DNA of 64,000 nt from Brucella pituitosa (GTDB lineage Bacteria; Pseudomonadota; Alphaproteobacteria; Rhizobiales; Rhizobiaceae). Location of the stretch: the NCBI RefSeq assembly GCF_003049685.1, contig NZ_PYSY02000002.1, positions 310,001 to 374,000 of the forward strand, read 5' to 3'. Position 1 is the first letter of the stretch. The number at the start of each line of letters is the position of its first letter. Position numbers and translations under genes: made by a program. The notes under the pieces were generated by a model, which was not told the origin of the DNA, did no database searches, and saw only the letters and a program-made list of their open reading frames with translations. Below, in pieces: positions 35,998-45,490 of the stretch.

Positions 35998-37182
35998 ATG
36001 AAGTCGCCTGCTAAGACAAAGATAAGCTTGAATGGCGTGTTTAAAGTCTTCGGCGACGATCCGGAGCGCGCAATGCAGGAATTGCGTGCAGGTAAATCAA
36101 AAGCCCAGATTCATAGTGATCATGGTGCTACAATCGGCGTAGATGACGCGACCTTCGATATTAAAGAGGGTGAAGTATTCGTCATTATGGGCCTCTCAGG
36201 CTCAGGTAAATCCACACTTCTGCGCCTGCTCAATCGCCTTATCGAACCGACTGATGGTTCCATCGAAGTTGATGGTCGTGACATTGTCAAAATGTCGAAG
36301 CGCGAGCTGATTGATCTCCGCCGCCGCGACATGAGCATGGTGTTTCAGTCTTTTGCGCTGCTTCCCAATCGTACGGTGCTGAACAACGCTTCTTTCGGCC
36401 TCGAAGTGGCCGGAATGGGTGAAGCCGAGCGCCACGAGAAAGCACTAAAAGCGCTGGCGGCTGTGGGGCTCGAACCCTATGCCAATAGTATGCCTGATCA
36501 GCTTTCAGGCGGTATGAAGCAACGTGTCGGCCTTGCGAGAGCGCTGGCGAGTGAGCCAACAATCCTCCTCATGGATGAAGCTTTCTCTGCGCTCGATCCT
36601 TTGATCCGCACGGAAATGCAGGATGAGCTGAAAAGGCTTCAAGCCGAGCATAGCCGCACGATTATCTTCGTGAGTCATGATCTCGACGAAGCCATGCGCA
36701 TAGGTGATCGTATCTGCATCATGCAGCACGGTAAGGTCGTGCAGGTTGGAACGCCAAACGAAATCGTTTCCTCGCCTGCCAATGATTACGTCCGCTCATT
36801 TTTCCGCAACGTCGATGTTTCGCGCGTTTTCAAAGCGTCCGATGTCGCGCGGGACGACGAACTGATCATGTTCGATCCGGCACAGATGGCCTCCGCCCTT
36901 AAGCGTCTTGATGCAAGCGGACAGACATATGGCGTTTTGCTTGACGCTGACAGGATTTATCGCGGTGTCGTTACGCGTGATGCTCTTGCCAGTGGCAGTT
37001 TCAAATTGGGTGATGATCAACTTGACAGCGCCGCCGCTATACAGGCCGACGCGCCACTTTCCGGACTTTTGACGCGTGTCGCTGAAAGCCCATGGCCAGT
37101 GCCAGTGACTGATCGGAACAATCGATATCTCGGGGCGATCAGCAAGTCGGCACTCCTTGAAACACTCGGCCGTGCTGGCTGA
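35998..37182 (+). CDS. proV: Glycine betaine/proline-type ABC transporter ATPase
   Basis: 394 residues from ATG 35998 (AAGGAAG just upstream), a normal OpuAA/ProV length. Motifs are Walker [11 protein letters not shown]-loop [11 protein letters not shown], the ProV-type signature [15 protein letters not shown], Walker [14 protein letters not shown] and H-loop SHDLDEAM. The typical N-terminal extension ([19 protein letters not shown]) is present. A CBS-like domain follows Walker B, ending [16 protein letters not shown], which in OpuA senses ionic strength. Imports compatible solutes with the next two genes. Confidence 0.88.
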   Translation: MKSPAKTKISLNGVFKVFGDDPERAMQELRAGKSKAQIHSDHGATIGVDDATFDIKEGEVFVIMGLSGSGKSTLLRLLNRLIEPTDGSIEVDGRDIVKMSKRELIDLRRRDMSMVFQSFALLPNRTVLNNASFGLEVAGMGEAERHEKALKALAAVGLEPYANSMPDQLSGGMKQRVGLARALASEPTILLMDEAFSALDPLIRTEMQDELKRLQAEHSRTIIFVSHDLDEAMRIGDRICIMQHGKVVQVGTPNEIVSSPANDYVRSFFRNVDVSRVFKASDVARDDELIMFDPAQMASALKRLDASGQTYGVLLDADRIYRGVVTRDALASGSFKLGDDQLDSAAAIQADAPLSGLLTRVAESPWPVPVTDRNNRYLGAISKSALLETLGRAG

Positions 37183-37200
37183 TTTTGACACGTATATGCC

Positions 37201-37224
37201 TGTCGGGCAAAAGCCCGGCATTTT
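37201..37224 (+). terminator. Weak hairpin between ATPase and permease genes
   Basis: TGTCGGGC and GCCCGGCA pair around AAAA and are followed by TTTT. It sits inside the operon and may cause partial termination or mRNA protection. Confidence 0.45.
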
Positions 37225-37275
37225 ACAGGATTGGTCCAATCCAGAGGCAACAAAATCTGAAATGGACGGTAAAAT

Positions 37276-38193
37276 ATGGATTTGAATTTTAGTATTGGCG
37301 GATGGGCAGACGTGGTGGTCAACTACATTCTTGACCACTTTACGCCAGCGCTCGATATGATCGCCGCCACAATCGGTTTCGTCACAGACGGAATTCAGAA
37401 TACACTTCTTTCCATCCCACCTGTGGCGGGCATCGGAATTCTCACTTTGCTTGCGCTTTGGCGTGTGAGCTGGAAGTTTGCAATTTTCACCGCACTCGCA
37501 CTGGCCCTCATCATTCATATGGGGCTGTGGAGTGGCACAATGGAAAGCTTGTCGCTGGTGCTGGCTTCCACAATCATCGCGGTGGTGATTGGTATTCCGC
37601 TTGGTATTGCCATGGCCCGCAGCGATACGGTGGCTTCCATCGTTCGCCCTGTGCTTGATCTCATGCAGACCATGCCTGCATTCGTATATCTCATTCCGGC
37701 AGCAATGTTTTTCGGTCTCGGTGCCGTGCCGGGTACGATTGCGACCGTGATCTTCGCGATGCCGCCGGTTGTGCGTCTCACCAATCTCGGTATTCGTCAG
37801 GTTCACGCCGAGTTCGTTGAAGCAGGATTGGCATTTGGCTGTACCTCGCGGCAGCTGCTGTTCAAGGTTCAGCTTCCCAATGCCATGCCATCAATCATGG
37901 CGGGTATGAACCAGACAATCATGCTGTCGCTTTCGATGGTGGTGATTGCATCGATGATTGGTGCTGGTGGTCTTGGGAACACGGTTCTTACGGGTATTCA
38001 GCGTCTCGATGTGGGCAAGGGCTTTGAGGGCGGTCTCGCCGTGGTCATTCTGGCAGTCATTCTTGACCGCATCACACAAAGCTTTGGCAAAGGAAATTCG
38101 GGGGGCTTGTTGGGCTTCTTCAAAAGGCTGTCCTTTATGAAAAAGACAGCGGGTGAGCAGTCCTCATCTGCGCTCCGCAAGCAGGAAGTATGA
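37276..38193 (+). CDS. proW: Glycine betaine/proline-type ABC transporter permease
   Basis: 305 residues with six or seven membrane helices, ProW/OpuAB family. The conserved coupling region is EAGLAFGCTSRQLLFKVQLP near residue 180, preceded by RPVLDLMQTMPAFVYLIP and followed by MIGAGGLGNTVLTGI. It is the membrane channel for ProV and ProX. Confidence 0.9.
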   Translation: MDLNFSIGGWADVVVNYILDHFTPALDMIAATIGFVTDGIQNTLLSIPPVAGIGILTLLALWRVSWKFAIFTALALALIIHMGLWSGTMESLSLVLASTIIAVVIGIPLGIAMARSDTVASIVRPVLDLMQTMPAFVYLIPAAMFFGLGAVPGTIATVIFAMPPVVRLTNLGIRQVHAEFVEAGLAFGCTSRQLLFKVQLPNAMPSIMAGMNQTIMLSLSMVVIASMIGAGGLGNTVLTGIQRLDVGKGFEGGLAVVILAVILDRITQSFGKGNSGGLLGFFKRLSFMKKTAGEQSSSALRKQEV

Positions 38194-38200
38194 ATAACAA

Positions 38201-38305
38201 TAGAGCGCATCCCGAAAAGTGTGAAACGGTTTTCGGACAAAGATGCGCGTTAAAACAAATATTTAGAGCGCCGATCTGATCCATTCAGATCGAAACACGC
38301 TCTAA
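38201..38305. repeat. 105-bp palindromic repeat, Bru-RS-like
   Basis: Bounded by TAGAGCG and CGCTCTA-type ends, with two internal hairpins: GCGCATC...GATGCGC around the core GAAAAGTGTGAAACGGTTTT, and GATCTGA...TCAGATC. It is inserted between proW and proX of one operon. The core matches the repeats at 25985-26087 and 63059-63090. Confidence 0.72.
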
Positions 38306-38339
38306 ACGGGAACGACAGTTAATCGAAAAAGGAGAAGCC

Positions 38340-39206
38340 ATGTTAGGAAAGCTGACAAAATTCGGTCTCGCAGCAGTAGTTGCAGGCAGCATGACTGCCG
38401 GAGCGGCTTTCGCGCAAGATAGCAAAACAGTCAAAATCGGCTGGGCTCCATGGTCTGATGCTGAATTTGTGACCAAACTTGCCGCAAAGCTTATCGAGGA
38501 CAATCTCGGTCAGAAAGTTGAACTGGTGCAGACCGATGTTGCACCGCTTTACCAGGGTGTAAGCCGTGGTGACATTGATGCGATGATGATGGCGTGGTTG
38601 CCTGAAACCCATGCGGATTATTACAAGCGCGTCGAAGACAAGGTCGAAAACCTCGGTCCACTGTATGAAGGTGCGAAGCTTGGCTGGATCGTTCCGGACT
38701 ATATTCCTGAAAGCGAAATCAGCTCGATTGAAGATTTGAAAAAGCCGGAAGTTCGAGAGAAGCTGAAGGGCGAAATTCAGGGTATCGATCCGGGTGCAGG
38801 CTTGACCCGCCTGTCGGACGAAGCAATCAAGAAATATGGACTGGACTATAAGCTGAATATTTCCAGTGAAGCCGCGATGTTGACGACTGTCGACCGTGCG
38901 ACACGTTCCGATGGCTGGTTTGTTGCCACGTCATGGAGCCCACACTGGATGTTCGGCAAATATAAGCTGCGTTATATTGCTGATCCGGAAGGTGCATTGG
39001 GTGGCGCAGAACACGTCGATGCAATTGCACGCAAGGGCTTCAAGGAAGACAACCCTAAAGCAGCAGCATTTCTTTCAAAGATGAGCATTCCGATCAACGA
39101 GCTTGAAACCGCAATGTTTGAAGCGCAGGAAACATCTTATGAAAAGGCTGTCGACAAGTACATTGCCGAACATCCTGATCGGATCAAGGAATGGCTGGCT
39201 GAATAA
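38340..39206 (+). CDS. proX: Glycine betaine/proline-type ABC transporter, substrate-binding protein
   Basis: 288 residues with a signal peptide (cleavage after AAFA). OpuAC family: VKIGWAPWSDAEF at the mature N-terminus, GDIDAMMMAWLPETHADYY, and WSPHWMFGKYKLRY late in the protein. The aromatic residues in these motifs form the cage that binds the quaternary ammonium of betaine-like ligands. It is the third gene of the operon, separated from proW by the repeat element. Confidence 0.9.
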   Translation: MLGKLTKFGLAAVVAGSMTAGAAFAQDSKTVKIGWAPWSDAEFVTKLAAKLIEDNLGQKVELVQTDVAPLYQGVSRGDIDAMMMAWLPETHADYYKRVEDKVENLGPLYEGAKLGWIVPDYIPESEISSIEDLKKPEVREKLKGEIQGIDPGAGLTRLSDEAIKKYGLDYKLNISSEAAMLTTVDRATRSDGWFVATSWSPHWMFGKYKLRYIADPEGALGGAEHVDAIARKGFKEDNPKAAAFLSKMSIPINELETAMFEAQETSYEKAVDKYIAEHPDRIKEWLAE

Positions 39207-39231
39207 CAAATCGGTCGGCAATGAATAGAAT

Positions 39232-39259
39232 AAAGCCCCGGCAAATGCCGGGGCTTTTT
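39232..39259 (+). terminator. Rho-independent terminator after proX
   Basis: AAAGCCCCGGCA and TGCCGGGGCTTTTT form a strong hairpin 26 bases after the proX stop. Confidence 0.88.
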
Positions 39260-39287
39260 GCATTTGTGATGTTCAGTAAAATGAAAA

Positions 39288-39350
39288 GGAGCAGGCTCCT
39301 CCCCAAGAACCTGCTCCTTAATGCATCGCCCCCCGCCAAGGGTTGGTCGA
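39288..39350. other. Two hairpins with C-rich loops between convergent genes
   Basis: AGGAGCAGG...CCTGCTCCT (39288-39318) encloses CTCCTCCCC on the plus strand. GCATCG...CGATGC follows (39321-39351) with a C6 loop start. On the minus strand the first hairpin is followed by TTTTCATTTT, so it may be the terminator of the TetR gene. On the plus strand the loop looks like an anti-Shine-Dalgarno loop. Bases 39360-39519 hold nothing else I can name. Confidence 0.45.
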
Positions 39351-39519
39351 TGCTTGACGTAATACTATCAAGATTAGGACTAACTCATTGAGGTCGCTAA
39401 ATCTTGTGTGGCAACTTTAACGCACGTTTTATTATGGATGCAACTAGATTCTGGCTCTTCTTATATCAAATTAGACATTTTTAGGGTTTGCCGGAAAAGC
39501 TGATATTTCTACGGGTTTT

Positions 39520-40173
39520 TCATTCAAGCCCGCAAGCGCGCAGAAAAAGCGTAGAAACTTCTTTTTCAATGCGATCAAGATCGAGCGGCTCGTCGTTGCT
39601 CAGTTCCATCATACTGCGGACCTGCGTTTCAAAATCTGCATAATGCTGGGTGACAGCCCATATATGCATTTGAAACAACAGCGGATCGACCGGCTTGATA
39701 CGGCCATCATCTACCCATGACTGGATGAGCTTTACCGCGTTGTGCGTTGCATTGACATGCTTTGCCCAGTGACGGCGGAGATAGGGTGCACCGTTGGCAA
39801 TTTCGGTGGTGAATAGGCGCGAGGCCTTGGGGTTATTCTGACTGTATACGAGCTTTGCTCGAATATATTGCCGGATCACCTTTGCCGGGTCTTCCTCGGA
39901 GCTGGCACCGAGGAAGATATCCTCCCACTCATCGAGGATGAAGATGATGATATCTTCGTAAAGCTCTTCCTTACTGGAAATATAGTAATGAAGCTGCGGC
40001 TTGGTCAGGCCTGCGCGATGTGCGATGCCCTGCGTTGATGCGCCCACCAGTCCTTTTTCCGCAAATTCATCGATAGCGGCTGTGCGAATAGCACCTTGAA
40101 TGCGACGCCTGCGACCGAGAACCTTGTCTCGTCCGGTGAGTTCGTTATCGTCATTCTCGTTGTCGGTTGTCAT
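39520..40173 (-). CDS. TetR family regulator, RutR-like
   Basis: 217 residues. The DNA-binding domain is at about 25-75, with recognition region STQGIAHRAGLTKPQLHYYI. The C-terminal domain resembles that of E. coli RutR (YcdC), with SRLFTTEIANGAPYLRRHW and MHIWAVTQHYADFETQV. RutR binds uracil or thymine and controls pyrimidine catabolism. It is the last gene of the seven-gene minus arm. It is the likely reader of the palindrome at 46382-46395. The effector may be a pyrimidine-like heterocycle. Confidence 0.82.
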   Translation of the reverse strand: MTTDNENDDNELTGRDKVLGRRRRIQGAIRTAAIDEFAEKGLVGASTQGIAHRAGLTKPQLHYYISSKEELYEDIIIFILDEWEDIFLGASSEEDPAKVIRQYIRAKLVYSQNNPKASRLFTTEIANGAPYLRRHWAKHVNATHNAVKLIQSWVDDGRIKPVDPLLFQMHIWAVTQHYADFETQVRSMMELSNDEPLDLDRIEKEVSTLFLRACGLE

Positions 40174-40235
40174 ATCCGCCAGCCAGGATCGGAAGGGAAG
40201 CCGCCCTGGCGGCTCCCCGATTTAGTTGGAGGCGC

Positions 40236-41255
40236 TTATTGGCCCAGTTGCTTCTTGATGTCGAGACCTGCGCCTTTGTTTACGAACGCATCGGTGGCAA
40301 CTTTGGTCATGTCCAGTTCGTCGCCACTCACGATTCCGGACTTGCGCGCTAGCTCATAGAACTCCTTGACGCGGTTCATGTCGATTGCGCCGATGCCCTT
40401 TTCCAGCGTGTCACCGCTGTCGATAAGCTTTAGGTCCTTGAGGCGTGCAAGTTCGGCATCCAGCGTTTCCTTGCTCATGTCAGCGTTGTCCTTGAGGATC
40501 AGCTCATAAGCCTTGCTGTTGTCGCCATAGAGGAAGTTGGTCCAGCCTTCGATGGAAGCCGTCACAAAGCGCTGTACGAGGTCAGGGTTCTTTTCGATGA
40601 GATCCTGACGCGTTTCGATCGTGTTGGCATAGGTGCTGTAACCCTGATCAGCGAGCAGGAAGGTTGTGACCTTTGCGCCTTCTTTCTCTGCATAGATCGG
40701 CTCGGCAGTCGCATAGGCCTGCTGCACGGTCTTCTTGTCGCTGAGGAACTGCGCGAGGCTATAGCCATATGGACGAAGCTGCTCGTCCTTGAAACCGAAA
40801 TCCTTTACCAGCCACGGCCAGAACGAGAACTGACCATCCTTGGAAATCAGGATGGTTTCCGCATTGGCGAGATCTTTGAAATCCTTGTATTCGCCTTCAT
40901 GCGCCATCAGCGCCTGCGGATCTTTCTGATAGAAAGCCGCGACAACCGTTGTTGGCACGCCATTGGCAACATTGTTGAAAGACAAAAGCAGATTGCCGGT
41001 CAGCAGAAAGTCGAGACGACCAGCGGCAAGCATTGGACGGTTGTTGACCTGTGGCCCGCCCATTTCGATCTTCACGTCGAGGCCGTATTTTTCATAGGTT
41101 CCATCGGCGAGGGCCTGATAGAAACCGCCATGACCTGCCTGTGCCAGCCAGTTGGTGCCGAGCGTTACTTTGTCGAGCGCATAGGCCATTTGCGCGGAAA
41201 GGCCCATAGAGAGCGCAGCAAGAGCTGCGAGCGCTGCAACGAGTGTCTTTTTCAT
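40236..41255 (-). CDS. NMT1/THI5-like ABC transporter substrate-binding protein
   Basis: 339 residues with a signal peptide (cleavage after QMAYA). The SsuA/THI5 fold is seen in KVTLGTNWLAQAGHGGFYQA, 'YGLDVKIEMGGPQVNNRPML', and the C-terminal YELARKSGIV. Relatives bind pyrimidines, formylaminopyrimidine, taurine or nitrate-like small molecules. It works with the permease (43823-44665) and ATPase (44676-45479) of the same operon. A GC hairpin without a T-run (40198-40214) lies after its stop. Confidence 0.85.
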   Translation of the reverse strand: MKKTLVAALAALAALSMGLSAQMAYALDKVTLGTNWLAQAGHGGFYQALADGTYEKYGLDVKIEMGGPQVNNRPMLAAGRLDFLLTGNLLLSFNNVANGVPTTVVAAFYQKDPQALMAHEGEYKDFKDLANAETILISKDGQFSFWPWLVKDFGFKDEQLRPYGYSLAQFLSDKKTVQQAYATAEPIYAEKEGAKVTTFLLADQGYSTYANTIETRQDLIEKNPDLVQRFVTASIEGWTNFLYGDNSKAYELILKDNADMSKETLDAELARLKDLKLIDSGDTLEKGIGAIDMNRVKEFYELARKSGIVSGDELDMTKVATDAFVNKGAGLDIKKQLGQ

Positions 41256-41271
41256 TTTGGTTCCCCTTGTT

Positions 41272-42651
41272 CTAGTTCTTCATTGCCATGTCGGCTGTCC
41301 AGCCGCGGGTTTTGCCGGGATTGAGCAGACCATAAGGATCGGCCTGCTTCTTGAATTCGATCTGCACGCTGTCGATTTCCTTCATGCCGCCGTCTTCGAT
41401 CGTATAGGCGTGAGGATCGTAGATATCGCAGCCGTCAACCTGTTCCAGCTCTTCGATGAGGCGATACATTTCATCACGGCCTTCAAAGCGCACAAGCGGA
41501 AGTGCAAAAATTTGCACTTCGCCTTCAAGACGCGCCATTTCGTGATGCATATATTGCGTTTCGCCATAGCGTTCGATCTGTCGATTGACCAGTGCCACAT
41601 CAAACGGGCGAGGGTAGGCAACCTGTAAATAGGTCCAGCCCGGTTCAGCTTTCAGCGCCTGAAGGGTTGTGTGGTTCCAACCACATTCATAGGCAGGCTG
41701 AAGACCTGCCTTGTGCAGTTCATCCAGCGTCATTGAGAACGAAACCTTGCCGCCGAACTCTGTGGCGAGCGTCTCAAAACGTGCCACTTCTTCCGGCGCT
41801 ATCATCGCAAAAACCGCATCTTTTTCGGATGGGAAGAGTTCGCCAAATTTAGTGTAGAAGCGCGCAAAACGGCGATCCACAGTCGTCAGCAGATAGCAGT
41901 CGAGGTTGTCTTCCAGTGCCTTCAGGCAGAAGTTTAGCGTTGCCTCATAAGTATCGAATAATGCTGCCGTATGCACCCATTCTGTTGCTTTCGTCAGGCC
42001 GATTTCAAGCTCAAGAATAATGCCGTTGGTACCATAAGCGTGCTGCACCTTGTGGATGTCACGACCTGTCAGTTCGATAATTTTTGGTTCTGGTTCAACA
42101 GTGAGAACCTTCACGGAAAAGACGTTTCCATCGTCGCGCAACATACCATGGCGCAGCGAACCAATGCCGCCCGAACCGCCTGAGAAAAAGCCGCCAATAG
42201 TGGCGATGCGGCGGGTCGACGGATACATCAGCAGTTCCTGCCCCGTTTCGCGCACAGCATCGTCGAGGCGGGAAATACGTGCACCGCCTTCAACACGAAC
42301 CTTGCCCGGCTCAATCGCGATGATGCGGTCGATCTTGGTCATATCAAGAATGACGCCGCCTTCAAGCGGAACGCATTGGCCATAATTGCCGGTGCCGCCA
42401 CCGCGAACGGTGATCGGAATGCGAAGTTTGGCGGCAGCGGCTGCCACACGGCGCACTTCATCCTGATCTTTCGGGATAACGACGAGATCGCCGAGATAAT
42501 GACCGATATCTTCGGTCAGGATCGGGCTGTACCAGAAATAATCGCGGGACCGCAGTTCGACCTGCTTAGGGTCGTCATAAATGCGGATACCTTCGATTTC
42601 GGCGCGAAATGCTGCCCAGTCATAGATGCGCTGTGGTGCGACAGAATTCAT
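41272..42651 (-). CDS. FAD-binding oxidase/dehydrogenase (GlcD type)
   Basis: 459 residues of the VAO/PCMH family. The FAD-binding domain spans about 55-230: VVIPKDQDEVRRVAAAAAKL, ITVRGGGTGNYGQ, and TIGGFFSGGSGGIGSLRHG. The C-terminal FAD-oxidase part is less conserved. Enzymes of this type oxidise 2-hydroxy acids or N-heterocyclic rings. It is cytoplasmic. It sits between the binding protein and the amidohydrolase genes, spaced 16 and 12 bases, and so belongs to the same operon. The substrate is unknown. Confidence 0.82.
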   Translation of the reverse strand: MNSVAPQRIYDWAAFRAEIEGIRIYDDPKQVELRSRDYFWYSPILTEDIGHYLGDLVVIPKDQDEVRRVAAAAAKLRIPITVRGGGTGNYGQCVPLEGGVILDMTKIDRIIAIEPGKVRVEGGARISRLDDAVRETGQELLMYPSTRRIATIGGFFSGGSGGIGSLRHGMLRDDGNVFSVKVLTVEPEPKIIELTGRDIHKVQHAYGTNGIILELEIGLTKATEWVHTAALFDTYEATLNFCLKALEDNLDCYLLTTVDRRFARFYTKFGELFPSEKDAVFAMIAPEEVARFETLATEFGGKVSFSMTLDELHKAGLQPAYECGWNHTTLQALKAEPGWTYLQVAYPRPFDVALVNRQIERYGETQYMHHEMARLEGEVQIFALPLVRFEGRDEMYRLIEELEQVDGCDIYDPHAYTIEDGGMKEIDSVQIEFKKQADPYGLLNPGKTRGWTADMAMKN

Positions 42652-42663
42652 GGGGTTCTCCGA

Positions 42664-43821
42664 TTAAATTATAGTTCCATCACGCCAGATGACGCGACGC
42701 GCCTGCGGACGGCTGATGAGGTCGTTAATGTCTGTGGCGTCATGCCAGATGAAATTCGCGGTCCCGCCTGCCGACAGCCCATGTACGCGGTCGCTTCCAA
42801 TGAAACGGGCGGGTAGGGTGGTGATGCTGTCGAGCCATTCATCCGGCTCAAGATGGCAGACCGGGGCTGCGAGACGCAGAACCGAAAGCGGATCGTAATC
42901 GCCATAGGGATAGAAAGCGTCGCGCACATTGTCGGAGCCAAGCATGGCGTCCATACCCGCCCGACGCGCTTCTTTGAGCGGCGCTACACCGCGAAGGCGA
43001 GGCGACTTTCCGCCAAGCCTGTCTTGCAGATAAAGATTGGAAGTCGGCAGCGAAACGAGTGCGGTTCCCGCATCCGCTGCAGCATCGAGAATGCGGCTCA
43101 GTTCTTCCGGTGAACGCAGCGAAAGCGAGCAAGCATGGCCACAAAGGACACGGTCCGCCATCTTGTGGCGCTTGGTTGCAGCAACGATCAGCGAGAAGCC
43201 GTCAGCCTCCGGTTCAAGCCCTTCATCGACGTGAAAGTCGAGCTTGAGATCATACTGCACGGCCAGACGAAACATTGCTTCGATCTTGGCTTCCAGATCA
43301 GCATTGCGATAGAAGAAAGCACCGAGCACGCCGCCATCTTTTGCGACCCGTTCGGCAATCGCTGCTCCTGCGTTCAGCACAATATCGCCATGGATGAGGG
43401 CTGCAAGCTCAAGGTCGATGTGGTCTTTCCATTCCTGACGCAGCTCATTGAGAACTGGCCACGCGGTCGGCACATCAGACATTGTCCAGTCGACATGAGT
43501 TCGCATGGCACCAACGCCTTGCGCATAAGCTGCTTCAAGGCCGCGCGTAGCACGCGCGCGAATATCGTCGGCGTTCCAGTTTTGGCGATCAACGTTCATC
43601 AGATCGATGGCATCGAACAGACACTCGACTTTGGCGCTGCCGCGTTCGGCAATACGGCCAATCGTGAATGTCTTGTCGAGATGCACATGAACGTCTGCGA
43701 GAAGCGGTGTGATAAAACCGCCGCCTGTTGTTTGCGATGGCTTCAGCGATGCAATGCGCCCACCATCGATGCCGATGTCGTAGTGACCGCTCATGCTAGT
43801 AATGGCGACACCTCTTAACAT
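42664..43821 (-). CDS. Cytosine deaminase-like amidohydrolase
   Basis: 385 residues from ATG 43821, which follows the permease stop by one base (TGATATG); longer frames start inside the permease gene. Metal and catalytic residues of the CodA-type amidohydrolases are in place: ADVHVHLDKTF, a His in RTHVDWT, LDFHVDEGLE (His and Glu), CGHACSLS and GSDNVRDAFYPYGD. Such enzymes hydrolyse ring or exocyclic C-N bonds in pyrimidines, triazines and hydantoin-like compounds. Operon context with a creatininase-family enzyme and a RutR-like regulator suggests a small N-heterocycle. Confidence 0.82.
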   Translation of the reverse strand: MLRGVAITSMSGHYDIGIDGGRIASLKPSQTTGGGFITPLLADVHVHLDKTFTIGRIAERGSAKVECLFDAIDLMNVDRQNWNADDIRARATRGLEAAYAQGVGAMRTHVDWTMSDVPTAWPVLNELRQEWKDHIDLELAALIHGDIVLNAGAAIAERVAKDGGVLGAFFYRNADLEAKIEAMFRLAVQYDLKLDFHVDEGLEPEADGFSLIVAATKRHKMADRVLCGHACSLSLRSPEELSRILDAAADAGTALVSLPTSNLYLQDRLGGKSPRLRGVAPLKEARRAGMDAMLGSDNVRDAFYPYGDYDPLSVLRLAAPVCHLEPDEWLDSITTLPARFIGSDRVHGLSAGGTANFIWHDATDINDLISRPQARRVIWRDGTII

Positions 43822-43822
43822 A

Positions 43823-44665
43823 TCAGCGTTCACGGCGGATCTCGCTTTCATGCCAGCGTCCAAGAACAAGGCGCGAAAGCCAGCTTGTGATAAGGAAAAT
43901 CACAATGCCAAGCAACGAAACGAGGAAAAGTGCAGCAAACATGCGCGGGATTTCGTTGCGGAAGCTTGATTCCAGAATACGTGACGCGAGGCCTGTGCTT
44001 TGGCCAGCGCTGCCTGCAACAAATTCAGCCACTACAGCGCCGATCAGCGAAAGGCCACCAGCGATCTTGAGCGCCGCCATAAAGTAAGGCAGTGCGCTCG
44101 GTGCAAGCAGATAACGCAAGCGTTGCCACGGCGAAGCGCGATAGAGTTTGAACAGATCGCGCAGATTGTGATCCGCACTGCGCAGGCCGATGACTGTGTT
44201 TGACAGGATCGGGAAGAAGGCCACGATCCATGCGCAAATCAGCAGCGCCGAGAACGTATCGCGCACATAGATCAGGATCAGTGGCGCAATAGCGATAACC
44301 GGCGTTACCTGAAGAATAACGGCGAACGGGAAGAATGCCATTTCAATTGGTCGCGACAGCGCGAAGACCATGCCGAGCAGAACGCCGCCAACAATCGCGC
44401 AAAGCAGCGAGATCAGCGTAAGTTTGACCGTGAACCACATCGACGTCATCAGAGACGGTCCGTCTTTAATCAGTGTTTCACCGATGAGAGACGGGGCTGG
44501 GATCAGGTAATGCGGCACTTCATAAAAGCGCACCAGACCTTCCCAGATACCGAGAGCGATGATGATCGCAAGCGTCGGCATAATGATCCGCAGGTTGCGG
44601 TCTCTGCGGGCGAGGCGGTGTTGTTCGGAATTTAGAACAGGCAGTTGGGTTTGCATCTGGTTCAT
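43823..44665 (-). CDS. Taurine/nitrate/pyrimidine-type ABC transporter permease
   Basis: 280 residues, six membrane helices, TauC/SsuC family. The coupling region is YRASPWQRLRYLLAPSALPY near residue 185, followed by GAVVAEFVAGSAG. It pairs with the ATPase immediately upstream in the operon and with the NMT1-type binding protein encoded three genes downstream. Confidence 0.9.
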   Translation of the reverse strand: MNQMQTQLPVLNSEQHRLARRDRNLRIIMPTLAIIIALGIWEGLVRFYEVPHYLIPAPSLIGETLIKDGPSLMTSMWFTVKLTLISLLCAIVGGVLLGMVFALSRPIEMAFFPFAVILQVTPVIAIAPLILIYVRDTFSALLICAWIVAFFPILSNTVIGLRSADHNLRDLFKLYRASPWQRLRYLLAPSALPYFMAALKIAGGLSLIGAVVAEFVAGSAGQSTGLASRILESSFRNEIPRMFAALFLVSLLGIVIFLITSWLSRLVLGRWHESEIRRER

Positions 44666-44675
44666 TTTCCCGCCC

Positions 44676-45479
44676 TCAATGGTCTATATCTTGCGACGAA
44701 AGCGTTGCGGTGAGTGCATCGGAAACGCGTGCGCAATCCTTTGCGTAAGCTTCCGTGGTGCGGAAGTTTTCAGCGCGTGGATAGCTGCCCTCAATCGCGA
44801 TATCGGCAACCACGCGTCCGGGACGTGCGGCCATAACAATGACGCGGTTTGAAAGATAGACCGACTCATAGACGCTGTGCGTGACGAAGATCACGGTGAG
44901 ACCGTGTTCCTGCCAAAGCCGCAACACATCGTTATTGAGCTTGAAGCGGGTCATTTCATCCAATGCTGCAAACGGCTCATCCATCAACAAAAGACGAGGA
45001 CGCGTGACCAGCGCGCGGGCAATCGACACGCGCATTTTCATGCCACCGGAAAGCTCACGCGGATAGGCGCTGGCAAAACGGGAAAGCCCGACCTGCGTCA
45101 ACACTTCTTCAACGCGCGGCGTGGCTTCTTTGCGAGAAAGACCGGAAAGACGAAGCGGCAGATAAACATTATCGAAAACGCTGGCCCACGGCATCAGCGT
45201 TGGTTCCTGAAACACGAAGCCGATGTCCTGCGCACCAACCGGACCCTTGCCCGGTGCGTGGCCATTGACACGAATGTCGCCTGCGGAAATGGATTCAAGG
45301 CCCGCGATCATACGCAGAGCCGTGCTCTTGCCGCAGCCCGATGGGCCGAGAAAGCTAACGAACTGGCCTTGTTCGATCTTGAGCGACATGTCGCTCACGG
45401 CCATGACGCCAGTGCCGTACTGCTTGTAGACGCTGTTAATCTCAATCAGGGAAGATGAAGCTTGCGAGTTGGGGGCCAC
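44676..45479 (-). CDS. Taurine/nitrate/pyrimidine-type ABC transporter ATPase
   Basis: 267 residues from GTG 45479 (AAGGAGG six bases upstream). A longer ATG start at 45518 would overlap the preceding gene and lacks a ribosome site. Motifs are Walker A GPSGCGKST, Q-loop FQEPTLMPWA, signature LSGGMKMRVSIARAL, Walker B LLLMDEPFAALDE and H-loop THSVYESVYL, the SsuB/TauB pattern. Confidence 0.9.
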   Translation of the reverse strand: MAPNSQASSSLIEINSVYKQYGTGVMAVSDMSLKIEQGQFVSFLGPSGCGKSTALRMIAGLESISAGDIRVNGHAPGKGPVGAQDIGFVFQEPTLMPWASVFDNVYLPLRLSGLSRKEATPRVEEVLTQVGLSRFASAYPRELSGGMKMRVSIARALVTRPRLLLMDEPFAALDEMTRFKLNNDVLRLWQEHGLTVIFVTHSVYESVYLSNRVIVMAARPGRVVADIAIEGSYPRAENFRTTEAYAKDCARVSDALTATLSSQDIDH

Positions 45480-45490
45480 GCTTATCCTCC

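Noticed and set aside
36796-37806. 336-codon minus-strand frame across proV and proW
   Set aside because: Full of His, Asn and Cys with no domain; spans two real genes and the gap between them.
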